A stretch of DNA of 64,000 bases, taken from assembly GCA_024741835.1 (NCBI GenBank), contig JAENRP010000237.1, positions 1-64,000 of the forward strand, written 5' to 3'. Position numbers and translations under genes: made by a program. Below, one piece after another: positions 47,788-58,912 of this stretch. The notes under the pieces are model-generated. The model worked only from the letters and a program-made list of their open reading frames with translations. It searched no databases and was not told the DNA's origin. This DNA is from Diplocarpon mali (lineage: Eukaryota > Ascomycota > Leotiomycetes > Helotiales > Drepanopezizaceae). Each line of letters begins with the position of its first letter. The first letter of the stretch is position 1.

Positions 47788-50700
47788 ATGGCTTTATCTA
47801 TTATAATAAGGGATAAACAAATACTAGTTATAAACTTCTCTTAGGATAGTAGAGCTATTGCATTATTAAAGAGCTTTAAATCGACCTACGCAGCCTTAAG
47901 AGATATAGAGCAATAAAAACTCCTTTTAGCTTACGCAAATACTATTAATAACCTTTTAACTTAAATAGCCTTTGGAATTCTCTAATTTGATAACTTCCTA
48001 ACCGAAGAATTAAGACTAAAAGGAATTTTTAAAGAGGAATTCTTAGCTGATGCAGATTAATATATAACCTTGGCCAATACTTTTAAAATAGATTAAGATA
48101 GAAGGGAAGAATCTATTCGACAACTGGATAATTTAGCTATTAATAAAAGAGGACTCCTATTTCATTTGCACTTCTTAACAAATATCGATTCTAATAATAG
48201 AAGGCAAGTATTATTAAAAATTCTTAAGGAAAATACTCCTATAGCTAAAGCTATTCAAATTCTCAATTTCTTTATTATTTAAAAAGGAGTAGCAAAATTC
48301 TAAAGCAATCGAATTCGCAATCGCAGATTTATAGGCCTATCTAATATAGTACTTATAGTAGCTAATAAAGCTATAAAAAGATTAAATTAAGCTATAGATA
48401 TTACCTTACCTAATAGTACTATTATTAATATATTAAGGCTTTGCGCTTTTGCTTATAGTTTACTTATTTTAAAAGAGAACTAGACTCTTATACTAGGGTT
48501 TAAATAAGATTTCTTTAATAATAAAGAAGGGAATTAGTTATTTATAATCAAGCCTGCTTTGAAATTCGCTTCTTAATTTAAAGATATAATAAGTGCTAAA
48601 CCTTATAATTTAACTTATAGTCTTAGACTAAGAGTTAAAACCGAGAATTTTAAAAGGAGATCTAACCTAACCTTTGCTAAAATAACCTTAAAGACTGCAG
48701 CTAAATAGACTGCTTAAACCTTTAGCGCCGCCTTATTAGACTTTTTAAAGTCTTTAAAGGACTCTCCTTTAATTAAATAATCCATTTTAGTGCAACTTCG
48801 AAAAATGATAGATCGTTTAATAGCTACCTTAGCTAATTTGCAATTTAAAACTAAAGGATTATACGCCTATTTAAACTCCTTTCCTAATAACTTAAAAGAG
48901 CTAGTTCTTAACTTCTTTATATTTATATATAACTGCTTTAAAAATGATAATATAAGGGAAGACCCTATTCCTACTACTTTAGAAATAACTAAAAGAGCTG
49001 TTAGATAGATTTAATAGCTTACCTTAAACGAATTCGCCCTTATAGATATTATTTAATTCTTTAATAATTATAAAAGTCAAGAACCTAGTCTTTTAAATGC
49101 TAAGTAAGACTATTTTATCTTATAAGAAAGAGAATATAAAGAGGAATCTATTAATTAAGACATTTATAATTATAGTAATATGCCTTAATCGGTCATTCTT
49201 AACCTTAAGCTTAGAGAATAATATAATATTTAAGTGTCTTTTATAATAAAAACTTACTTTTGATAATATCTTCTTAACGTAGGAATCGAAGGGAAAAGAC
49301 TTTGCAACCTTTATATTCGCTCTCTTTCGGTTTACTATAGTCTTAATTATAAAGGATTTAATATTAATAAAACTATTAAATACTTTAAACTTCTCTATAT
49401 AATAGAAGATATTGATCTTTTTCTAATCTATTTTAATAATCAATTCTTCGTCTCTTTAAAGATACGCAAATCCAACTTATTAATAATAAAGGGATATTTA
49501 AGTGCTGCAAAATTCAAAGCTGATCCTAAAGCCTTAAAGGCGTTAGAGCCAATTGAATAGAATAATTCCTTCTTATCGATATTATTAAGTAATAAATAAT
49601 AAGAGGAAATAAAGGATAAAGGGTCAATTATAATGCCTAAACCCTTTAGATACTGCTTTTTAACTAATAATTTTACTACTAATAATAGTACTTTTATAAG
49701 TATATTCCTCTTTATTATAAGATAAGAAGTAGAGATATACCTTTATTACTTCTATCCTATAGATAACGCAACCTTTATACCTTCTTATTTTCTTTATAAT
49801 ATAATATTCAATCTTACTTAATAAGTCCTTCGGATGCATTATAGACTCTACCTCTTAATTATAATAGCAAAAAGTAAAGAAGCCTATTAGCTTATGGCTT
49901 ACCTTAAACCTCTCTAATTGATTAGTCTTAGTCTTTATAATTAAGTCGTTTTAATAAAGAGAAATATAAGTATTACTAATAAAGAAAATCCGATTATTAC
50001 TCGCGGTCCTAGCCCGCAAGTCAATTTTATTAGAAAGTAAGTCTTAGATTATCAAATCCTATTAATTAGATAAGGGCCAGCTTTTAAAAGCCTTAATAAG
50101 TAGGTCGGCTCTTAATCGAATATAAAACTTACTCTATTTATAAAGAAGATAAGTCGATAGACTTCTTAAGCACTTAGTTCAAAATCTTAGCTAGCTTAAA
50201 TAACTATAAAATTAAAGCGAAAAGAGATCTTACAACCTATTACTAATAATAGCAATCCAATTATAGTAATAATAAAATAAGAACACCTTTTTAAAATGCT
50301 TTTGAACAATTCTTATAAGACTAGTGGTTTTATAGCCTTTTGCAATAACTATATAGCTATTTATAATAAGAATACCTTAGAAAATAAGATTTAAATCTCT
50401 GATCTTATCTTTTCAATCTCTACTTTAAAGTAACCTCTAGTACTTTAATAGATTAACGCAAGTAAAACCACTACACCTTTTAAGGCAGCTTTTCATCTTG
50501 AAAACTGCAGCAGCCTTTTTAAAGCTATTATTAATCGACGCTCTTAGATAGATCCATTAGTTATAATCGAAGTATAAGAGTTATTTCTTTTTAATAAAGA
50601 CGAATTGAAAATACACCTTATAAAATATAATTAGAAACTCTTTAATACCTTTATTAAGGCCTAAACAAATGTTATAAATACTAAGTTGCTTCTTTATAGA

Positions 50701-51060
50701 CTCAAGTCTTAAGGATAATGTAATATAGTAAATGCTATCCAAAAGCCTAATATACTAATTGATAAAGATATTATTATAAGAAAATTTAAAAAAGAGATAA
50801 GCTATAATACTAGTATAGTACTAGACTTTAATTTAGGAACTAATCCCCTATTTTTACCCTTAAGCTTAGAAACGCCAAGACTGACTCGTAAGCCTGGCCT
50901 ATAAGTAAGGTTGGACTTAGCTAGCTTCTGCCTATAAGATAGTTTAAATGAATCTTAGCTATTAAATCTGAGGATATTAATAGAAGATTCTTTAAAAAAG
51001 GTCCCTAAAGCTAAGAAATCGCTAAGAAGTAAGAACTAGCGCAAAAGAAGAAGGCTCTAA
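47788..51060 (+). pseudogene. gypsy-2 Z ORF3, 1,091 codons, unknown function
   Basis: ATG 47788 to TAA 51058-51060 in one phase with only RIP-type stops, so it is the best copy of ORF3. An uninterrupted piece (48790-49008) shows a Q/L-rich segment with F-P-N-N-L-K-E-L. Three palindromes (48613, 49999, 50884) all sit in the same codon phase, giving a peptide of pattern T-R-x-P-x-L-R-V or similar. The C-terminus is strongly basic. Paralogous to ORF4 downstream. No catalytic motif recognised; structural, nucleic-acid-binding or envelope-like roles remain open. Confidence 0.72.
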
Positions 51061-51658
51061 AGTAATAATAAAACCGATAATCAAATCGAGCAATTTAAAG
51101 AATCGAGTCTACTCCTCTCTTAAAAGCCATTTAGAGAAATTGCAAAATAGATATTAAATTTTTTTAAGATTATCTACTTTCTATATGCCTATACCTCTTT
51201 ATTCTTAACCTATTACTTTATTCTATATATATTCTTTATTTACTTTACTCTTTATATAATTCATTCTTTAATTATTCCCTTTATATATAACTTTCTAATG
51301 CTTACCTTTAAAATATCGTCTTCACCTTTGACGAATTATCATTTACTAATTATAGGTCCTTATATGCGTTACACCCTACTTTTGTTCCTACTTCCAGGCT
51401 TATTATACCTACTTTTTCTTTATATACTAGTACGACTCCAAACTCTATAAATAAGCCTTTCCCTATACTACGATTTTACTTTTTTTACTTCTTCTATAAC
51501 CCTATTAGTACTAGCACTAGCACTAGCACTAATAATACTACTAGTACTATCTTTCTATTATTAATCTTTTTTAATCTAAACTTCTAATCTTAATAAAATT
51601 CTTTCTAAAGATTTATTCTTTAGCAAGGAACCTTATCACTTTTATTAAATAATTCATT
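51061..51658 (+). promoter_or_regulatory. gypsy-2 Z spacer ORF3-ORF4 with candidate promoter
   Basis: TATAAATA at 51446-51453, then CT-rich runs and a short TAGCAC microsatellite (51510-51530, absent in Y), then the ORF4 ATG at 51659. Minus-strand frame 51613-51822 overlapping the ORF4 start is a shadow. Confidence 0.45.
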
Positions 51659-54600
51659 ATGGCACCCTTTAGCATAGGTAAAAAGGTCATACTTAAGAAG
51701 AATATATTACTTATTGCCTTAAGTAGCAAGTTAATAAATACTACTAGCAATAAGCTAATATTAAAGGGTGGCTTTTCATAAGATAGGAAGTCTCTTCGAT
51801 TATTAAAAGATATTATAACCACCTATAGAATGTTAAGTGAAATAGAATAATAAGTATTCTTAAATTCCTCTATTAAAGTATTAAAATATAGAATTTCTAC
51901 TATTAAAGAGGGATTTCTGGGATTCGACGATTTTCTTAAAAATAAGCTTAAGACTAAGGGAATCAATTGGGAAAAGTTTTTATAAAAATATTAAAGATAT
52001 ACTAATTCGGTTGATTTGTTTCAGAAGAACTGAGATAAGAAAAATAAGTATATGAAAAGACTAATACAATTTACAGATAGAATATATAAAACGCTCTTTC
52101 AAAGCCACTTTATAAATGATATTACTATAAACAATGCTTTGCAAGGACTTAGTAAGATTTTTAAGATATACCAACTAGTAGCTAAAGCCATATAGGTATT
52201 AAATTATTTCACTATCTAAGAAGGTATAAAAAAGTTATAAGGAAGTAGTGCATAGAGTAGAAAATTTATTAAATTCTCAAGTACTATTATACACTCTACT
52301 ATTTAAACTATAAAGGACAGCCCCGCCTAATATAATAATCTTATACTCCTTAACCAAACTATTCTAAATACGCTCAGCTTATAACAGTTATAATATAGTC
52401 TACTTATTATAAAAGAAAAGATGATTTACTTAGTTAAGTATATAATAAACTTCTTTAATAATAAGTTAAAGAGATAGGAATTTATCGTATCCGCCGCTCT
52501 AAAGCTACTACTACCCTTAGCAGAATAGACTAATAAGGAAGATTTGACTTATAGGCCTGGCCTATAGGTAGAAGTACTATATAAGGAGGTCCTTAAGCAT
52601 AAGGTGCCTATAATACTAAGAATACAAATTGCTAACTGTTATAATCCTTATTTATTAGACTTAGATGAGTTTGAATCGCTATCCTTAGAAATGCCTAGAA
52701 TACTTTATATATTAGTAATAAAGAAACTGGCTCGTAGGCCTAGCCTATAAGTTAAAACATATAATGATATAGACTTAAAAGATAAGCTAATAGATAAAGT
52801 AGATAGCCCTATTATTAATATATTAGAAATTTTTAATAATACTAAGAAGGATATATCTAATATTATATAGACCTTTCCTAAAGATCTATAAAAGTTTATT
52901 TTAAAATTCTATAAGTCTATAATAAAGCGTTTGAAAAAGGAAAACCAGGGAGATGTTTTATTAGTATAAGAGGCAATAGCAAGAGCTATTAAACAGATTA
53001 TAAAATTGCAATAAGACGAATTCTCCTTAGATAATATTATATAGTTCTTTATCGATTATAAGAAATCAAAGGGCGACTACTATATACTTAAAGAGAAGCC
53101 CGAAGATACTATAATAATAATCTTTATAGAATATTATTAAGTCCCTTTTAATATTAAGATGATACTATAATATAGTAATAGATTTAGAGTCATAATAATA
53201 CTAGAAATAAAGACTCGCTTAAGTAAATTTATAATAGGGATATTTAAAGACTTCTATTTTAAGAAATTTTATACCCTTTATAAACGATAATATGCACTAT
53301 ACTATAGACTAGCATTAATAGGCATTACTAATAAAGAAGTATCATCTAACCTTTATAAATTTTATACTACTCCTAATCTAAGATTATTCTTATTGCACCT
53401 TAGAAATTATACAATAGTAGCTACTGGTAATAGAATAGCTAACTAGATTAAAAAAGATATATTGCTAGGTTTCTTTAAGTTTAAAGTAGCACTTAAGGCT
53501 TTGAAATTATTTTATAATATCGCTTAAACCCTTGCTTAATATAAAATAATACTAACTAAGGATACCTTAATATCACTTTGCACTAAGGGTTTCTTAAATA
53601 TGCTTAAATTATTTAGCTGCATATTCTTAAGTATAGTTCGCATATATAGTTATAGTTCTTAAGGAAAGAATTCATTTTTAATATTGGTATAAGAGGAAAT
53701 GGAAATATATAAGTACCATTTCTGAATCTTAAATAAGAAGCCTTCCTCTCTTTCTACCTTCTTTTATAATATAACTTACAGTTTGATATAACAGACTTTA
53801 AGGATATATTATAGGCTATATCTTAATGCTCTATTAACTTACTATAATTCTTTATATAAGCTAGTAGCATATCCTAAGGCTATATAGTTTATAGGTATTA
53901 ATTACTATTTAAGAGTTGTTTTTACTAAGATTGACGCTAATACGAGATTCGTAAGGCTAACTCCTAGGCTTAGCTCGCAGATTAGCTCCCTTAATAGTAG
54001 GACTATCGATTACCATATAATACCTGTGGTAAAACAATTAATTAGAGAATTCGCAATATAGGAAAAATCTTATAAATTATTAGCTCTTACCTCCTATTAC
54101 TTAAAGAATGCTTAATAGGTCTTACTAAATCTAGTATAAAACGCAATATAGTAGAAAGAATTAAATACTAAGACTAAGACGCTACTTAAGGAATATATCT
54201 CTAATAAGACTACCCTATTCTTTATATTTATAAGATAAGGAACGTTTATTAACTTAAAGTCTAGTAGAAAGCTTAGAAAAGGTGGGTTCCTTACTATTAG
54301 TAATAACTATATAGAAGTTGTTAGTAATGACTTATTTAAAAATAGTACTGATTTAAACGAGTTTTATATTAAGTCTATCTATATAAAGAAACCGAGTATT
54401 ATAAGATAGAGTATTACTAAGGAATCGTTAGCTAAGTTTTATATAATACTTAGTATAATAAAAGGTGGCCTACTATTAGAAGTACTTATAAGGAGATAAT
54501 TATAAAACGATCTATTAGTAGTAATAATAGTAAAGGAGTTACTATCTAAAGATATAGGTTAGCTAATAACCTATCTAAAGAAGTATAAGTAAGAACTTTT

Positions 54601-55129
54601 TAATAATTTTACCTATACTTAGAAATTGATTTAATACTTAGAGCTATAATTATATAAGGATAAATCCTAGGCTAAGACGAAAGGTACTAATAATAATATT
54701 AAGGCTAATAATATAATTAATAAGACAATTCTTCTTAAAAAGTATAGTATTAAAAAGCCTTATGTAAAAACCCTTAATACAACTCCTAGGCCTAGCCCGC
54801 GACTCAATTTAAAGAAAAACAAGGCTAAGGAGGTTATAGCTATAGAATCTCCTGCCGCGTCCCTCTTAGTAGTAGATAACTCTTTAAAGGATGATAATAA
54901 TAATAAAGAGGATGATAATAATAACGCTGCGATATAAGTCTCCCTTCCTATTAGTAGAAGCCGCTAAAGTATACTAGCATTTGCCTAAACTACTAAGGCC
55001 TTTGTAATACTAAGACCTATCTCGTCAGATACTAATAGCGATGCTATAAGAAGAAGTGGTCGTTTAGTAAAGAGAGTATTATCTAATAATAGTTCTCCCT
55101 ATCCTTTAAAGAGAATTAAGGAAAATTGA
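51659..55129 (+). pseudogene. gypsy-2 Z ORF4, 1,156 residues, paralogue of ORF3
   Basis: ATG 51659 (M-A-P-F) to TGA 55127-55129, 1,157 codons in one phase with only TAA/TAG interruptions. Fewer RIP stops than ORF3, with long clean stretches. Shares with ORF3 the N-terminal segment, L-N-Y-F-T-I-Q-E-G (about 52198), S-L-L-I-I-K-E (about 52400), F-P-K-D-L-Q-K-F (about 52870) and I-I-Q-F-F-I-D-Y-K (about 53030). Near the C-terminus an acidic, asparagine-rich run (D-D-N-N-N-K-E-D-D-N, about 54890-54920) is followed by a basic R-R-S-G-R-L-V-K-R end, resembling a bipartite nuclear signal. Palindromes at 52547, 52730, 53960 and 54782 are all in frame. Function unknown. Confidence 0.72.
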
Positions 55130-55453
55130 TATTAAGGTTAGTACTATTTTTAATTATTTTTATAACTCTATAGCTTATTTATTTATTTTACTAGTTTCGT
55201 TTTCTAACTCCTAGGCCTAGCCTATAGGTGAAAAGCGCATATAAAAAAAAAAATAAAAAAAATAAAAAAAAAAAACTCTCTTTTTTTTCTTTTACCTTTA
55301 ATAATAATATAGCCTTAGTTTAGGCCTTTTGATATATCAGTTTTCTTATACTTAGGGTTTGCTAATAATTGATATACTATTGCCTTAACCTATATTATTT
55401 TATATTCTTTACTAAAAGTAGTAAGGGCTACTACTTTTATTATTTAAAACATA
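55130..55453 (+). other. gypsy-2 Z 3' UTR
   Basis: Contains one more 23-bp palindrome (55207-55229) and directly after it an A-rich run followed by a T-rich run (55242-55293), which could pair into a hairpin. No clear polypurine tract before the LTR. Confidence 0.6.
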
Positions 55454-55700
55454 TATAAAGACCTAGGTATAGATAAATCATATAACAAAAGTCATATAAT
55501 AGGGCAAAGCCAATAGGAGGATAAAAGGGGCCTTTTCTATATATAGAGATAAGCGCGTATTACTATAGTACTAAATATACCTTATACTTAGGACTTATTC
55601 CTAATATCTTGTCTAGGAGAGCCCGCTTATGGTACTTCCTCCTCTTGTTTTTAGGTCTTCCCTTAGGCCTACTCTTGTGTTGTCTCCCCTCAGTTTTATA
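55454..55700 (+). repeat. gypsy-2 Z 3' LTR (247 bp)
   Basis: Begins TATAAAGACC and ends CAGTTTTATA. The 3' half is less RIP-mutated (CTTGTGTTGTC retained) than in the other two copies. Target duplication ATAT follows at 55701-55704. Confidence 0.92.
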
Positions 55701-57030
55701 ATATTCGCACTAATAGTTCGTATAGATACCCTTTGCATATTTATAGTAATAGTAGCCGCTAAGGACCTTAAATGCAAATAGTATAATATTAAAAATGCAT
55801 TTACTAAGGCGATTATAAAGGAACGGATTTTTCTCTCTTAACCTAATAGTATTCCTATATGCGCTAGCCACTCTCTTTATATACTTTGTAGTATCTATAA
55901 GCTTAAGCAATCAGCTTATAATTAAAACCTCTTATATAACTCTATTTTAATAGAAATAGGATTCATTTAAAGCCTAGCTAACCCTTATCTATTTACCTAT
56001 ATTAAGCGTAGAATCAAATTGCTACTATATATTAATAATATTGCTATAACTATAAAAATAACTATTTAATTAGATTGGTTCTTTATAACTATTTGAAAAC
56101 GTTTTAATACTAAGGATCTAAGGGGAATTCATAAGATCCTTAGCATTTATATTATAAGGAACCGCTCTACTTAAGAACTCTAGTTAGATTAAGAGCAATA
56201 TATTAAGAAGATCCTAAACCGAATAGGACTCTCTACTTATACTTTTAACTTTAAGCTAAAGCGTACTCTAATTAAAGGAAAGTATAATAAGTTAGAGCCT
56301 ACTAATGAAAATAAGTAGAAAGGAGATCTAAAGAAGTATTAATAGGATATTAAAGCAATTATATATACTATAGTATATATAAGATTAGATATTGCCTTTA
56401 TTATTAAGCAACTTAATTAAAACTTAAAGGATCCGACGATTTAATATAAGAATGCAATTAAGCGATTTAAAAGGTACCTTCGATCGATAATTATATAAAA
56501 GGTAAGATATAGATTAATAAAATATATAAATGTAAAGCTTAAGGTATATACTGATTCCGATTAGGCAAATATAAAAGGTTAGAAAAGTATATCTAAAAGC
56601 GTAGCAGTACTATATAGTAGACCTATATTATAAGGAAGTAGGAAGTAGAAATCAATAGCTACTATAAGTACTAAGGCCGGATATATATTAATATTATCAA
56701 ATTGCAAGTAAGGATTATAGATTGCTTAAGTTTTAAAAGATATAGGTTTTATTAAGTATATTAAATAAGATAGGAACTATATTAATCTTTAAGTAGATAA
56801 TATAAAGGCAATTGCACTTATAAAGAATCCATACTTATATAAGTAATTAAAATATATTAATATTACCTATTACTTTATTTAAGACCTTATTATAAAAAAT
56901 AAGTTACTAATTACCTATATCCTAACTGATTGAATAATAGCAGATGGATTTATAAAGCTACTAAAGACAGTTGTAAAGTTCGAAGTATTTAAAGATATAC
57001 TAAGGTTGCAGAAGATAGTAAAGGCTTAAT
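55701..57030 (+). pseudogene. copia-1 B pol, 3' half (rest of RT, RNase H)
   Basis: Resumes the RT broken at 27987 (matches copy A from about 2300). Catalytic box near 56024-56040 is more damaged than in A. RNase H runs to about 57020. The minus-strand frame 55710-55910 is a shadow. Confidence 0.82.
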
Positions 57031-57043
57031 AGGCTTAAGGATA

Positions 57044-57193
57044 ACTCCTAGGCCCGCCTTATAAGTTAGGTTATATAGTCTTATAAAGGAAAGTTTTTTA
57101 GATCGACTCTTAAGCCTAGACCGCGAGTTAAGTTATATAGTCTTATAAAGGAATGCTTTTAGGAAAATTAACTCTTAGTCCTACCTTATAAGT
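57044..57193 (+). repeat. copia-1 B 3' UTR palindromes
   Basis: Three copies at 57044-57066, 57106-57128 and 57171-57193, matching those of copy A. Confidence 0.75.
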
Positions 57194-57332
57194 AGAGTTT
57201 AATAATTTCAATAGAAGTTATTATTAATTGATTATTTTTAATTTAAAGAGATACCTAAGAGTTAGATTAATATAAAAGGATAATTATTATTTTCCCGACT
57301 ATAGGTTAATCGGAGTAAGGTTTAAGTAAGGG

Positions 57333-57527
57333 TATTAAGATAAGTAATACAGCTATTATTCTAATATATTATTATATGACCCTACTGCTTAATTAGTAGG
57401 ATATTAATATATATATAGCTATAAGGAAGAAAGGGGTAACCTTCCTTCCCTAACTCTTACTAATATATCGACCATCGACCTCTAGAAGTTTCTATTACCT
57501 ACTGCGCCGACTCACTTAAGCTCAATA
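57333..57527 (+). repeat. copia-1 B 3' LTR (195 bp)
   Basis: Begins TATTAAGATAAG, ends CTCAATA, followed by target duplication CTTTA. Confidence 0.92.
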
Positions 57528-58744
57528 CTTTATTACAATTAAGTCTAAAAAGTCAGTTACTCTTAGTCTTCCTTTAATCTTAAAAAGACTATATTACTCT
57601 ATTAAGTAGTACGCCTCCTATTACTCTTAGATTTATTATTAAGTATTAATTCTCTTAGTCTTACCTTAGCATAGTATATTATAATATTAAAGCCTTATTT
57701 AAGATTAAATAATCTTATTAGAAGGCGTAATATCATACTTTAAAATAGATATTAGGCCTTAGAGTAAGAGTTGCTAATTTATCAAATTAGTATATAAGTT
57801 GTTAATAGTAGTTCCACTTATAAAAGTATCTTTATTAGGTATTAAAAAGGAGAGCTTCTTAACTTAGATTTATACTTAAGCTATTATAGAAGTTAGAAGC
57901 GTTCTATCGATAGTCTTAAAGACCTATTTTAATAGTAATTTATAGTATTTGCATTAGGTCTTTTAAGTCTCTTTATATATAAGGTACTCCTTTATTAGGA
58001 TTTTATATTGATCTTTAATATTCTTATAAAAGGCCTATAAAGGGAGAGCCTTTAATAGATCTCTTAAGGGAAAGTAGGTATAAATCTATTCAATTAAAGT
58101 AGTTATATACTCTTTATATAACCTTGCGTATACTATGCAAAGGTTAGCTATTTCTAATTCCTCAAGTTCCTATATAAAGGGAGCTTAAGGCTTAGTCTTT
58201 ATAATTGATTTAAATAGGAGTCTTAAATTAGTAAAAATAGTAATATTATAGAGTTTAATAAAGAATATATATTTATTAAACTACTTTACTTAAAAAGCAA
58301 AGGTATTAAAGTAAGGCTTAAAGATGCTTAAAGCGTTAGATATATTAAATAGAATCTAATAAAAAGGTTAGGTATATAAATAAAGTTTGCAAATAAGGTT
58401 TGATTAGAAAATAGAGATTTATTAATTAAAAATAAAGGTCCTTTAAGTTATTATAAGTATTTAAAAAGTCGGTTAAGAGCTTAAAGGGCCTTTTAGCCAA
58501 TTATATATAAAGAGAAAGCATATTAAAGTGCTTATAAGGCTTATAACTATAGTATAGTTGGCTAAAGGGCCTTTATTAAGTCGCTTAAGAGGCTTGCAAA
58601 AGTAGGAGAAGATAATTATTTATATTATTATCTAATATATATATAGTAAAGAGACTTCGGAAAGAAAAGGGAGAGTCTATAACTTAGCAGAGTCATATAG
58701 AAGGTCTTTAGAATAAGTGGAGACTCCGCCCATTCTGCACGACA
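57528..58744 (-). mobile_element. copia-2 copy E, right fragment (5' LTR, leader, gag start)
   Basis: Reverse complement of copia-2 8476 to about 9688. The LTR is at 58548-58744 (ends CGACA, i.e. TGTCG on the other strand), the inverted primer site at 58537-58547, then leader and the N-terminal third of gag, broken off by copia-1 B. The gag start would be near 58340. E is the oldest element visible, host to both copia-1 C/D and copia-1 B. Confidence 0.88.
58548..58744 (-). repeat. copia-2 E 5' LTR (inverted)
   Basis: 197 bp matching 8476-8673 reversed, with TG end preserved and TTCTGCACGACA at the outer border. Confidence 0.9.
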
Positions 58745-58912
58745 GTTTCAAATAAGCTTCTTTACTTATTTAATACAATGCCTCTTCCTTATCAATCTGC
58801 ATTCGCTGAATTATCTAGGCTTTTCTTTTATCTTTATAATCTTTAAAGCAACTAGTAACGTAGGCTTTTTTAACTAGTCTTGAAGTTCTTAGCCTTATAT
58901 ACTACTAATAAG
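58745..58912. other. Unassigned segment between two elements
   Basis: 168 bases not matched to any element in the window. RIP is milder than around it. A minus-strand reading contains a short run compatible with coding (I-I-Q-R-M-Q-I-D-x-E-E-A) but too short to name. Could be pre-insertion sequence or an old element remnant. Confidence 0.4.

Larger units (their letters stand above)
39941..55700 (+). mobile_element. gypsy-2 copy Z, full-length 15.8-kb Gypsy element with two extra ORFs
   Basis: LTRs 39941-40186 and 55454-55700. Order: gag-protease ORF1, RT-RNase H-integrase ORF2 (-1 phase), ORF3, spacer with TATA box, ORF4, 3' UTR, LTR. At 15.76 kb it is far longer than ordinary fungal Gypsy elements (about 5-9 kb); the excess is ORF3 and ORF4, some 7 kb. 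Y and Z are collinear from LTR to 39940/51903, which proves that ORF1-ORF3 are an integral part of the element. RIP stops throughout. Confidence 0.88.
23624..57527 (+). mobile_element. copia-1 copy B, complete but split by gypsy-2
   Basis: LTRs 23624-23818 and 57333-57527 (195 bp each), with 5-bp target duplication CTTTA at 23619-23623 and 57528-57532 in copia-2 copy E. Interrupted at 27987/55701 by gypsy-2 copies Y and Z; without them the element is about 6.2 kb. Gag and pol are one frame: gag start 24219, knuckle 25071, repeat array 25746 and RT 27876 all share the same phase. The only copia-1 copy in the window with both ends. Confidence 0.92.
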
